NCBI GenBank assembly: GCA_037443785.1
Contig: JBBINR010000017.1
Location: forward strand, 1-64,000
Direction of reading: 5' to 3'
DNA length: 64,000 nucleotides
Source: JAQUOA01 sp037443785
Lineage (GTDB): Bacteria; Bacteroidota; Ignavibacteria; UBA10030; UBA8401
Part shown: positions 25,593-33,300 of the stretch, in pieces
Numbering within the stretch: position 1 is the first letter of the stretch
How the letters are laid out: each line of letters begins with the position of its first letter
The notes under the pieces: model-generated
What the model was told of the DNA's origin: nothing
Seen by the model: only the letters and a program-made list of their open reading frames with translations
Databases searched by the model: none
Program-made: the position numbers and the translations under genes

Positions 25593-26822
25593 TTACTTAT
25601 TGTAGAGTAGTGCTTTCTTCCGGATTTTTTTGAATTCATCAAGTTGATCTTTCCACAGATTGATAATCTCATCAACAGATTTTCCATCCATAAGCATTGT
25701 TCGCGGCACTGGTGTTCCCATCAGCCGATCAAATCCTTTTTTAAATTGAAATGAATCCGGATAGAGGTGATGAATCGCCGCGATAATTGTCAGACCGGTT
25801 TTCACCGACTCAAATCTTTTTCGATCAGTCACGTGAACAAAAATTCCGTGGCATTGTTCATCTTTATATTTTGGATTCGATGCAACATTTGGAATGTCCT
25901 TCGGCGTAAATTCAATCGATTCAAATGTTACACCGGAGAGGTATAGCTTATTCAATTCTTTTGCTAATATTTTTCCATCAATCCACGGTGCGCCGATATA
26001 TTCAAAAGGTTTTTCTGTACCGCGCCCTTCGGAAACATTTGTTCCTTCGACTAAGCATGTTCCGGGATATACCGTCGCGGTTGCTACATCACTCATATTC
26101 GGGGACGGTTTGATCCATTTCAATTTTGTTTGATCGTACCACATTTCGCGTTCCCAATGCTCCATCTCTACAACAGTCAATCGAGTTTTCTTATGATGTT
26201 CAAGCCATCCAGATAAATTCGCCATCACAGCAAGTTCGCCAATTGTCATGCCGTGACGAATCGGAATCGGAGCCCAGCCGACAAATGATTTCAACGAATC
26301 TACACGAATCGGACCTTCGATAGAATACCCGTTAATCGGATTTGGCCGATCAAGAACGATAAATGGAATATTATGCTCTGCTGCGGCTTCCATGCATAAA
26401 AACATTGTACTGATGAAAGTATAATAACGTGAGCCGACATCTTGAATATCAAACAGCAGCACATCGACATTACGCAGCATTTCGTCGGTCGGTTTATTAA
26501 ATTTTCCATAAAGAGAAAAAACAGGAACGCCTGTTTTTGCGTCGATCGTATCCGTTATCGTACCTCCATCCGGTGCATCGCCGCGCACGCCGTGTTCCGG
26601 ACCAAAAAGAGCTGTCAATTTTACATTTGGATTTTCGAACAGAGCATCTGCAAGGTGTTTTCCGTTTGAGAGCAGTGCCGAATGATTCGTTATAAGCCCA
26701 ACTCTCTTCCCTTCAATCAGATCACATCTCGATTCAAACAGCACATCCGCCCCAACTTTCACCGGCTTCGACTTTGCAAACATCACAGATAAAAAAAGGG
26801 TGAAATAAATAAATTTTTTCAT
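25593..26822 (-). CDS. DUF1343/NamZ-like exo-beta-N-acetylmuramidase, secreted
   Basis: Member of the DUF1343 family, for which NamZ of Bacillus subtilis is the characterised exo-N-acetylmuramidase releasing MurNAc from peptidoglycan fragments. Start chosen at ATG 26822 (MKKFIYFTLFLSVMFAKS), a signal peptide; an ATG 12 bases earlier adds only MICR. Conserved blocks: VGLITNHSA near 45, LFGPEHGVRGDAPDG near 75, FDIQDVGSRYYTF near 116, LDRPNPI near 147, SPNMSD near 235 and GTNVSEGRGTEKPFEYIGAPW near 255. The 409-residue length is typical. It probably salvages cell-wall sugars in the periplasm. Confidence 0.9.
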   Translation of the reverse strand: MKKFIYFTLFLSVMFAKSKPVKVGADVLFESRCDLIEGKRVGLITNHSALLSNGKHLADALFENPNVKLTALFGPEHGVRGDAPDGGTITDTIDAKTGVPVFSLYGKFNKPTDEMLRNVDVLLFDIQDVGSRYYTFISTMFLCMEAAAEHNIPFIVLDRPNPINGYSIEGPIRVDSLKSFVGWAPIPIRHGMTIGELAVMANLSGWLEHHKKTRLTVVEMEHWEREMWYDQTKLKWIKPSPNMSDVATATVYPGTCLVEGTNVSEGRGTEKPFEYIGAPWIDGKILAKELNKLYLSGVTFESIEFTPKDIPNVASNPKYKDEQCHGIFVHVTDRKRFESVKTGLTIIAAIHHLYPDSFQFKKGFDRLMGTPVPRTMLMDGKSVDEIINLWKDQLDEFKKIRKKALLYNK

Positions 26823-26830
26823 GCGGCAGA

Positions 26831-27361
26831 TCATATTTTATTGCGAACAAGTCCCCACGCCGCAATCGTCATTCCATCCCAAATTTTGTTGGTATCAATC
26901 AATTCATCAATTTCCTTTTTTGTTTTGTAGAGAATTTCAAACTCCTCCGTTTCATCTGGTATAGATTTCGTCTTTAAAAGATTCCATGCAATAAATACTT
27001 TGCACATTTCGTTCGTTACGCCGTTGTAGGGATTGAATTCCGCTACGTAACTCAATTCGGTTGATGTAAACCCTGTTTCTTCTTCCAATTCAATGCGGGC
27101 CATTTCTTCATAGGTCTTGTCGGGTTTCACTCCGCCGCAAGGGAATTCGATACTCTCTTTATCACATAAATATCGATATTGATTCACAAGAACGATTTTT
27201 CCGTTATCCAGAACGGGAATAATCATGCTCGAACCTTCCGTGTGCACAGAATGATATTCTCCCCTTATCCCTCCGGGAATTTCAAAATCGTCGTATTTGT
27301 ACGTCCACCAAGGGTTTTGAAAAATAATTTGCGACGAGATTTTTTTCCAGCGTTTGAGCAT
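26831..27361 (-). CDS. Nudix hydrolase, ADP-ribose pyrophosphatase-like
   Basis: A 176-residue Nudix protein that probably splits a nucleoside diphosphate linked to another moiety, such as ADP-ribose. The Nudix box is GVKPDKTYEEMARIELEEET followed by GF. The metal-binding core E-L-x-E-E is intact. Two consensus positions differ: Lys replaces the first Glu, and Ile replaces the Arg before the core Glu. An N-terminal strand region (DDFEIPGGIRGEYHSVHTEG) resembles the ADPRase family. It ends 8 bp upstream of the NamZ-like start, forming an operon with namZ and mgsA. Confidence 0.88.
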   Translation of the reverse strand: MLKRWKKISSQIIFQNPWWTYKYDDFEIPGGIRGEYHSVHTEGSSMIIPVLDNGKIVLVNQYRYLCDKESIEFPCGGVKPDKTYEEMARIELEEETGFTSTELSYVAEFNPYNGVTNEMCKVFIAWNLLKTKSIPDETEEFEILYKTKKEIDELIDTNKIWDGMTIAAWGLVRNKI

Positions 27362-27380
27362 TGTAATTTAATTTGATAAG

Positions 27381-27393
27381 CCTGCGAAGGTTT
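27381..27393. repeat. Solitary degenerate REP half-unit
   Basis: CCTGCGAAGGTTT in the short gap between the Nudix gene start and the ndk terminator matches one half of the REP family found at 22.4-25.2 kb. It has no inverted partner nearby. Confidence 0.45.
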
Positions 27394-27411
27394 GTAAATA
27401 TCTAAAAATAA

Positions 27412-27438
27412 AAACGGCCGGATACATACCGACCGTTT
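27412..27438 (-). terminator. Intrinsic terminator downstream of ndk
   Basis: On the minus strand AAACGGTCGG, a TATGTAT loop and CCGGCCGTTT form a 10-bp stem with one U-G pair, followed by TTATTTTTAG. It lies 25 bp beyond the ndk stop and ends the gatA-sucD-ndk direction before the Nudix operon. Confidence 0.8.
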
Positions 27439-27462
27439 GATATTTTCTATTTTTTCATTTGT

Positions 27463-27882
27463 TTACACAAGTTCGCTTTCAGCAAAGAAGAAAGCAGCTT
27501 CGATTTTTCCATTCTCAACGGAATCAGATCCGTGAACGATATTTTCCCCTTTACTGTCAGCAAATAATTTGCGAATTGTTCCAGCAGCAGCATCTTTGGG
27601 ATCAGTCGCACCAATGAGTGTGCGATAATCAGCAACAGCGTTCTCTTTTTCGAGGGCGACAGGAACGACCGGACCTGATGTCATAAATTCAACGAGCGAC
27701 GGATAGAACGGGCGCTCTTTATGCACAGCATAGAATGCGCCGGCTTGTTCTTTTGTCAATCGTGTTTGCTTGAATCCCAAAACTTTAAACCCTGCTTTTT
27801 GAATGCGTGATAACACTTCTCCCTGTAATCCTTTTCGTACGCAGTCCGGTTTCATGATACATAATGTTCGTTCTACAGCCAT
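27463..27882 (-). CDS. ndk: Nucleoside diphosphate kinase
   Basis: Transfers the gamma-phosphate of ATP to nucleoside diphosphates through a phosphohistidine. Start chosen at ATG 27882 (MAVERTLCIMKPDCVRKG), preceded by AAGGAGAACC; an upstream in-frame ATG at 27933 adds 17 unconserved residues. The active-site histidine is H117 in ENIVHGSDS. The 139-residue length is typical. An intrinsic terminator follows. Confidence 0.97.
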   Translation of the reverse strand: MAVERTLCIMKPDCVRKGLQGEVLSRIQKAGFKVLGFKQTRLTKEQAGAFYAVHKERPFYPSLVEFMTSGPVVPVALEKENAVADYRTLIGATDPKDAAAGTIRKLFADSKGENIVHGSDSVENGKIEAAFFFAESELV

Positions 27883-27939
27883 TGGTTCTCCTTGATGATC
27901 GAATTTGCGCGAGACTATTTTCTCACGCTTCATTAATAA

Positions 27940-28923
27940 TTATTTCTTCTTTTTTGATTTTACTTTTGTTTTCTTTTTTGGTGCAGCTTTTTTCTTCGCT
28001 TTGATCTTAGCCGTCGGTTTATATTTTCTGGCAAGCGCGTGTTTCATTGTTTCACCAAGTTCCGCGGGAGATTCGCAAACATGAATGCCTGCTGCTTTCA
28101 TCGCTGCCATTTTTTCACCGGCAGTTCCTTTCCCACCAGAAATAATCGCGCCCGCATGCCCCATTCTTCTTCCCGGAGGAGCAGTTCGCCCGGCAATGAA
28201 TCCGACAACCGGTTTATCAACATTCTTTTTGATATATGCAGCCGCTTCTTCTTCCGCACTGCCGCCGATTTCGCCGATCATAATAATCGCATCGGTTTTC
28301 GGATCGTCGTTGAATAATTTTATCGCATCGATAAATCTCGTACCAATAATCGGGTCGCCGCCAATGCCGATACAGGTTGATTGACCAATTCCGCGTTCCG
28401 TTAATTGCCAAACGGATTCGTACGTCAATGTCCCACTGCGCGACACAACGCCGACACGTCCCGGCTTATGAATGAATGCCGGCATGATTCCGACTTTTGC
28501 TTCTCCCGGAGTAATAATACCCGGGCAATTCGGACCGATGAGCCGAACACCTTTTTTCGAAATATATTCGTACACGTTCACCATATCTTTGACAGGAATG
28601 CCTTCTGTGATACAAACAACAAGTTTTATTCCTGAATCGGCGGCTTCCATAATTGCGTCAGCAGCAAAACCTGCAGGAACATAAATAATAGAAGTATCGG
28701 CTCCTTCTTCTTTCACCGCGTCCGCCACCGTATCATAAATAGGTACTGCGCTGTTGAAGTGATCTTTTTCATTGCCTTTGTATTTCAATCCGCCCTTACC
28801 GGGAGTTACGCCGGCAACAACGTTGGTTCCGTAGGCAAGCATTTGCGACGTGTGAAATGTTCCTTCACCGCCGGTGATGCCTTGCACGACGAGACGTGTA
28901 CTTTTGTTTACAAGTATGCTCAT
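27940..28923 (-). CDS. sucD: Succinyl-CoA synthetase alpha subunit with lysine-rich tail
   Basis: ADP/GDP-forming succinyl-CoA ligase alpha subunit of the TCA cycle. CoA-binding N-terminal motifs (LVVQGITGGEGTFHT, GVTPGKGG) and GPNCPGIITPGEAKVGIMP near 125 are present. The phosphorylated histidine lies in RRMGHAGAIISGG near 247. The core ends near residue 297; a further 30 residues follow, about half of them lysine with interspersed Ala, Pro and Thr (KAKKKAAPKKKTKVKSKKKK). Such a tail is absent from standard SucD (about 290 residues). No sucC lies beside it, so the beta subunit is encoded elsewhere. Confidence 0.95.
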   Translation of the reverse strand: MSILVNKSTRLVVQGITGGEGTFHTSQMLAYGTNVVAGVTPGKGGLKYKGNEKDHFNSAVPIYDTVADAVKEEGADTSIIYVPAGFAADAIMEAADSGIKLVVCITEGIPVKDMVNVYEYISKKGVRLIGPNCPGIITPGEAKVGIMPAFIHKPGRVGVVSRSGTLTYESVWQLTERGIGQSTCIGIGGDPIIGTRFIDAIKLFNDDPKTDAIIMIGEIGGSAEEEAAAYIKKNVDKPVVGFIAGRTAPPGRRMGHAGAIISGGKGTAGEKMAAMKAAGIHVCESPAELGETMKHALARKYKPTAKIKAKKKAAPKKKTKVKSKKKK

Positions 28924-28953
28924 ATGTCTTACGAGGTTTAGTGGATAAATAAA

Positions 28954-30393
28954 TTATGAAACTGATTCTATATAGTCCCCAACTTTCAAAATTGTTGATT
29001 CGTTAAATTGCTTTCCGAGAAATTGGATTCCAATCGGCAATCCATCTTTATCGACGCCTGCCGGGACGCTGATTCCCGGAATTCCCGCAAGATTTGCCGA
29101 CACTGTATAAATATCGTTGAGATACATTTGCAGCGGATCATCGATTTTTTCACCGAGCCTGAACGCCGTTGTTGGAGAAATCGGCGTTACGATGCAATCG
29201 ACTTTCTTAAACGCATCGAAGAAATCCTTTTGAATGAGCCGGCGAACTTGCTGTGCTTTTCTATAATAGGCATCGTAATATCCGGATGACAGCACGTATG
29301 TTCCAAGCATGATTCGACGTTTCACTTCATCGCCGAATCCTTCGCTACGAGATCTTACATACATACTTTCTAAATCCGTCGCACGTTGCGAGCGATAACC
29401 GTACCGTGCGCCGTCGTAACGGGCAAGATTTGAAGAAGCTTCTGCCGTTGCAAGGATATAATACGTTGAAATAGTGTATTCGGAATAAGGAAGAGAGATG
29501 CCGATAATTTCTGCGCCCCCCGATTTTAACTGATTGATTTTTTTATCAATCACAGAATGAATTTCAGGATCGAGTCCGTCCGAAAAATATTCTTTCGGCA
29601 ATCCGACCTTCAATCCTTTTACATCACGATTCATTGCGTGAAGATAATCGGGCACCGGAATTTCTGCCGATGTCGAATCGCGCTCATCATGTCCTGCAAT
29701 AACTTGTAATACACGGGCAGCATCGCGAACCGAATGTGCAAACGGGCCTATTTGATCGAACGATGATGCGTACGCCACAAGTCCATATCGCGATACTCTA
29801 CCGTATGTTGGTTTCAATCCGACAACACCACATAATCCTGCCGGTTGGCGAATAGAACCACCGGTATCTGTTCCAAGAGCAGCCGTTGCCATTCCGGCTG
29901 CTACCGCCACGCATGAGCCACTGCTTGAACCGCCCGGAACTCGTGATTCGTCGACAGGATGTTTTGTTGGACCAAATGCAGAATTTTCTCCCGAGGATCC
30001 CATCGCGAATTCATCCATGTTCGTCTTCCCAATAAACACGGCATCGGCATCGCGAAGTTTTTCTACCACTGTGGCATCGTAAATGGCTTCGAAGTGCTCA
30101 AGCATTTTAGAACCACACGTTGTCACTGTTCCCTTCATACTAAGCACGTCTTTAACAGCAACGACCATTCCTGCAAGCGGCCCGGCATTCCCTCGTTTAA
30201 TTTTTTGATCGACACGATGGGCGTGAGTTATGGCATCTTGATCGAAGGTAGAAAGAAATGCATTGAGATTTTTTCTCTGATGGACAACAGAAAGATAGTC
30301 TTTCACTTTTCCTTCCGTTGTCTCTTCTCCCGAACTTAGACGGATTCGATACAAATCGAACGATTCATGATTTTTTAAAGCAGATTTTTCCAC
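28954..30393 (-). CDS. gatA: Glutamyl-tRNA(Gln)/Asp-tRNA(Asn) amidotransferase subunit A
   Basis: Amidase subunit of GatCAB that releases ammonia from glutamine to amidate misacylated tRNA. The amidase-signature catalytic triad regions are visible: lysine in MVVAVKDVLSMKG near residue 78, and serines in GGSSSGSCVAVAAGMATAALGTDTGGSIRQPA near 153-185. The 479-residue length is typical. gatB and gatC are not adjacent. The gene lies 6 bp downstream of tatA and 30 bp upstream of sucD. Confidence 0.96.
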   Translation of the reverse strand: MEKSALKNHESFDLYRIRLSSGEETTEGKVKDYLSVVHQRKNLNAFLSTFDQDAITHAHRVDQKIKRGNAGPLAGMVVAVKDVLSMKGTVTTCGSKMLEHFEAIYDATVVEKLRDADAVFIGKTNMDEFAMGSSGENSAFGPTKHPVDESRVPGGSSSGSCVAVAAGMATAALGTDTGGSIRQPAGLCGVVGLKPTYGRVSRYGLVAYASSFDQIGPFAHSVRDAARVLQVIAGHDERDSTSAEIPVPDYLHAMNRDVKGLKVGLPKEYFSDGLDPEIHSVIDKKINQLKSGGAEIIGISLPYSEYTISTYYILATAEASSNLARYDGARYGYRSQRATDLESMYVRSRSEGFGDEVKRRIMLGTYVLSSGYYDAYYRKAQQVRRLIQKDFFDAFKKVDCIVTPISPTTAFRLGEKIDDPLQMYLNDIYTVSANLAGIPGISVPAGVDKDGLPIGIQFLGKQFNESTILKVGDYIESVS

Positions 30394-30399
30394 TCAGAT

Positions 30400-30648
30400 T
30401 TATTTCTTCTCATCGATTCGTTTGTTCAATTCGGCTTCACGGCGCGCGAGTTCGGCTTCTCTGCGTTTCAAATCAGCTTCTTTGCTCTCATCTTTTTGAA
30501 TTTCGGATTCAATATCGTTCATTCCCTTCTTGAACTCATTGACCCCTTTGCCAATTCCTTTCATAAATTCTGGAATTTTTTTTGCTCCGAACAAAACCAA
30601 AATCACGAGAGCAATTAACATCAATTCTGGCGTTCCTAGTCCGAACAT
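30400..30648 (-). CDS. tatA: Twin-arginine translocase TatA/TatE-type subunit
   Basis: An 82-residue membrane protein that forms the Tat translocation pore. It has the typical short N-terminal helix (LGTPELMLIALVILVLFGAKKIPEF) with the FG hinge and an amphipathic helix (MKGIGKGVNEFKKGMND). The tail is rich in repeated R-E-A-E-L heptads (LKRREAELARREAELNKR), longer and more coiled-coil-like than in many TatA proteins. No tatC is visible nearby. TatB function cannot be excluded from sequence alone. Confidence 0.93.
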   Translation of the reverse strand: MFGLGTPELMLIALVILVLFGAKKIPEFMKGIGKGVNEFKKGMNDIESEIQKDESKEADLKRREAELARREAELNKRIDEKK

Positions 30649-30665
30649 AATCTTCTTTGCCTTTC

Positions 30666-31379
30666 TTACACTGTTTGTAAAACGAAACTGTTAATTATCG
30701 ATTCAAAAATTTTCTTTCCGTCAACCGAACCAAGATCTTCTTCGCATGCGCGTTCAGGATGCGGCATCAGCCCCATCACGTTTCCCGTCTTGTTCATAAT
30801 GCCTGCGATATTATTCAACGAGCCGTTCGGATTCGAAGCGTCCGTAACAGATCCACTCTCATCACAATAGCGAAAAGCAACCTGCCCGTTATCTTCGATC
30901 TCTTGTAGCGTTTCCTTTTCCGCAAAGAAATTTCCTTCGCCGTGCGCAATCGGTATCCGGAGAACATCATTCGCTTGAAGTTCAGACGTAAAGCGGCTGT
31001 TCGTTGTTCCTGCTCTCACATAAATATGTTTGCATGAAAACAGCAGCGATTGGTTTCGCAGCAACACACCAGGAAGTAAACCGGATTCGCATAAAATTTG
31101 AAATCCGTTACAAATACCAATGACCACTCCACCGTTCTTGGCAAATTTAATCACTTCATTCATGATCGGAGAAAAACGCGCGATGGCTCCGGTACGGAGG
31201 TAATCCCCGTATGAAAATCCACCGGGAAGAATAATCACATCCGATTTTTTAAGATCAGTTTCTTTATGCCAAAGGAATTCGGCTTCTTGATGCAAGACAT
31301 GTTTTGCCGCGTGATACGCATCGTGATCGCAATTCGATCCGGGGAAAACGACCACACCAAATTTAACTTTCGAGCTCAT
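30666..31379 (-). CDS. purQ: Phosphoribosylformylglycinamidine synthase, glutaminase subunit
   Basis: Class I glutamine amidotransferase delivering ammonia to PurL in purine synthesis. Nucleophile cysteine in VIGICNGFQILCESGLLPG near residue 95; FPGSNCDHDAYHA at the N-terminus; C-terminal catalytic histidine/glutamate in GLMPHPERACEE near 205. The 237 residues are normal. It overlaps purS by 4 bases (ATGA), indicating coupled translation of the PurQ-PurS pair. purL lies outside the window. Confidence 0.96.
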   Translation of the reverse strand: MSSKVKFGVVVFPGSNCDHDAYHAAKHVLHQEAEFLWHKETDLKKSDVIILPGGFSYGDYLRTGAIARFSPIMNEVIKFAKNGGVVIGICNGFQILCESGLLPGVLLRNQSLLFSCKHIYVRAGTTNSRFTSELQANDVLRIPIAHGEGNFFAEKETLQEIEDNGQVAFRYCDESGSVTDASNPNGSLNNIAGIMNKTGNVMGLMPHPERACEEDLGSVDGKKIFESIINSFVLQTV

Positions 31380-31624
31380 ATTTTTTGAATTGAATACGAA
31401 AAATCTTCCATCACAGGATTAGCGAGAAGTTTTTTACACGCTTCTTCGGTAATGCGTTTTGCGTCAGCTTCGGATGACGCATCAATAACCATTTGAATTG
31501 ATTTCCCGATGCGGATATTCTGCACCTCTTTCATTCCAAGTGTATGAATGCCGTGCTCGACCGCCTTTCCCTGAACATCCAGAATTGACGGACGAAGTTT
31601 AATTGTAATCGTTGACTGGAACAT
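31376..31624 (-). CDS. purS: Phosphoribosylformylglycinamidine synthase subunit PurS
   Basis: Small (82-residue) structural subunit linking PurL and PurQ. Family pattern: IKLRPSILDVQGKAVEHGIHTLG at the N-terminus, VQNIRIGKSIQMVID and a final ANPVMEDFSYSIQ. It overlaps the purQ start by 4 bases. Confidence 0.95.
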   Translation of the reverse strand: MFQSTITIKLRPSILDVQGKAVEHGIHTLGMKEVQNIRIGKSIQMVIDASSEADAKRITEEACKKLLANPVMEDFSYSIQKI

Positions 31625-31643
31625 TGTTTCCTTCTAAATGACT

Positions 31644-32396
31644 TTAAATATCGTAACTTGGCGCTTCTTCAGCTTCCTGCTCTGGTTTTTCAATCTTCTT
31701 AAAAAGACCGGCGATTGAACGAATGACCCCGACCAGAATAAAGGCGATGAAAATATAAAATATTGCCACCCCTTTGGTAAAAATAATCAGCAGCACAGAA
31801 AAGAAAAATGAAATAACACGAACAGGATGTTTTTTGATTTCTTTTGATGAAAATTTTGGCAGTGTATCGTATTTGATTTTGCTGACCATGAGCAACGACA
31901 GAATTACAACGAGCGGTGCAAATAATTCTGCCGTAATTCCTTCAAGGCGGACCCCATCAACATTGAATGTAAGAATGAACGACACGACGGCAATGGCACA
32001 TGCCGGAATTGGGAGACCGGTAAAATAATTTTTATCAAACCCTACAAGCTGGACATTAAACCGCGCTAACCTGATTCCACCGAGAATAACAAGCAGCGAA
32101 CTGATAATGATACCAACCGAATTAAATTGAAACAGATGCAGCTTATAGACTAAAAAAGCAGGAGCGGCGCCAAACGAAACGACATCCGAAAGTGAATCGA
32201 TCTCAACGCCAAACTGACTGCTTGATCGAGTCAATCGGGCCATAACACCATCAAGCGAATCGAAGACGCCTGCAAGTAAAATGAAATAACAGGCATCAAC
32301 AAACTTTCCTTCACTCGTGTGCGTGATCGCAAGGAAGCCAGAAAACATATTCAACACGGTAAAGAGCGTAGGAACGACGGCTCGCGTCACTCTCAT
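31644..32396 (-). CDS. pssA: CDP-diacylglycerol-serine O-phosphatidyltransferase
   Basis: Membrane CDP-alcohol phosphotransferase producing phosphatidylserine. The signature D-G-x2-A-R-x8-G-x3-D-x3-D is visible as DSLDGVMARLTRSSSQFGVEIDSLSD near residue 45. About six to eight hydrophobic helices span the 250 residues. The acidic cytoplasmic tail (EKPEQEAEEAPSYDI) is unconserved. The start overlaps the psd stop by 4 bases, so both enzymes of phosphatidylethanolamine synthesis are translated together. Confidence 0.95.
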   Translation of the reverse strand: MRVTRAVVPTLFTVLNMFSGFLAITHTSEGKFVDACYFILLAGVFDSLDGVMARLTRSSSQFGVEIDSLSDVVSFGAAPAFLVYKLHLFQFNSVGIIISSLLVILGGIRLARFNVQLVGFDKNYFTGLPIPACAIAVVSFILTFNVDGVRLEGITAELFAPLVVILSLLMVSKIKYDTLPKFSSKEIKKHPVRVISFFFSVLLIIFTKGVAIFYIFIAFILVGVIRSIAGLFKKIEKPEQEAEEAPSYDI

Positions 32397-33043
32397 TTCA
32401 TCTCCGCAAGAATTGTTTCGCCGGCAACAGTTTTTTGATTCAATAGCACTTTAACGTCGGCACTTTTCGGCACATAAATATCGACACGTGATCCGAATTT
32501 TATCATGCCAAATCGTTTTCCTGCTTCAACACTGTCCCCAACCTTCACATTGGCAACAATTCTCCGCGCTAAAAATCCGGCGATTTGTTTGAAGAAAACC
32601 TTCCCCTTGGCGCCTTCAATACCAATATGAGTCTGTTCGTTTTTCAACGAAGCTTTATCTTCAAACGCAGCAAAATATTCGCCTTTTACATATTCAAAGA
32701 ATCCAACTTTACCCGAAATTGGATTCCGATTTACATGAACGTTGACCGGCGACATAAAAATACAGATGAGCGTTGCATCACCTTTAATGAATTTATCTTC
32801 GACAACATTTTCAATCTTTATCACCGTTCCATCGGCAGGCGAAAGAACATGGGAATCCCCTTGAGGAGAAGTCCTTTCCGGGTCGCGAAAAAAATTCAAT
32901 GTGAAAATAAAAAATATGATGGAAAGAGAAATGAGGACTGTTTTTACAAGGGCGTGCTCAATTAAAAAATACGAACCAAGGGCTACAACAAGGCATACTG
33001 CAGTGACCGTAAAAAAAACATCGTAGCCATATTCTGTTATCAA
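32393..33043 (-). CDS. psd: Phosphatidylserine decarboxylase proenzyme, short (archaeal-type) form
   Basis: Membrane-associated pyruvoyl enzyme turning phosphatidylserine into phosphatidylethanolamine. Motifs: FFRDPER near residue 50, LSPADGTV near 65, MSPVNVHVNRNP near 95 and the self-cleavage site in IKFGSRVDIYVP (Gly-Ser), which yields the small pyruvoyl alpha chain. Start taken as TTG at 33043, which follows CCCGGAG by nine bases and gives MITEYGYDVFF. An earlier TTG at 33100 would add a phenylalanine-rich stretch encoded by a T-run without a ribosome-binding site. Two hydrophobic segments at the N-terminus anchor the protein. Confidence 0.9.
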   Translation of the reverse strand: MITEYGYDVFFTVTAVCLVVALGSYFLIEHALVKTVLISLSIIFFIFTLNFFRDPERTSPQGDSHVLSPADGTVIKIENVVEDKFIKGDATLICIFMSPVNVHVNRNPISGKVGFFEYVKGEYFAAFEDKASLKNEQTHIGIEGAKGKVFFKQIAGFLARRIVANVKVGDSVEAGKRFGMIKFGSRVDIYVPKSADVKVLLNQKTVAGETILAEMK

Positions 33044-33142
33044 CGCAATAAACTCCGGGAATCGACAAAAATAAAAAAAAATTGATGATGCTGTGTGCAA
33101 ATTTCGCTAGAAAATTACCAAAAAAATGAAGCAAAGTCAATC

Positions 33143-33171
33143 TTGCATTATTTACACATTTTCGGTATTTT
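33143..33171 (+). promoter_or_regulatory. Possible sigma70-like promoter upstream of the nif3-like gene
   Basis: TTGCAT (33143-33148), 17 bases and TATTTT (33166-33171). Transcription would start near 33178 and cross the hairpin at 33258-33287 before reaching the coding region. The -10 match is moderate. Confidence 0.4.
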
Positions 33172-33257
33172 ATAAACGCAATGACAGAGATTTCAAGATT
33201 AAAATTTCTTTTTCCCAAGATAAAAAAACAGTCTGACGTTTTTAATTGATAAAAAAT

Positions 33258-33287
33258 GTCCCGCGCAACCTACGGGACTTTTTTTTT
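33258..33287 (+). terminator. Terminator-like hairpin in the leader of the nif3-like gene
   Basis: GTCCCG (33258-33263), a nine-base loop and CGGGAC (33273-33278) are followed by nine T residues and preceded by six A residues, so it would work on both strands. It lies 13 bases before the chosen TTG start. No plus-strand gene lies upstream, so it would act as an attenuator of the nif3 operon or terminate antisense transcription. Confidence 0.65.
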
Positions 33288-33300
33288 GCCCGGATGTCAA

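Noticed and set aside
33256..33300. Start of the nif3-like gene at ATG 33256
   Set aside because: The extra 15 codons would be the terminator-like hairpin and its T-run; TTG 33301 matches the family N-terminus (MTIQEF).
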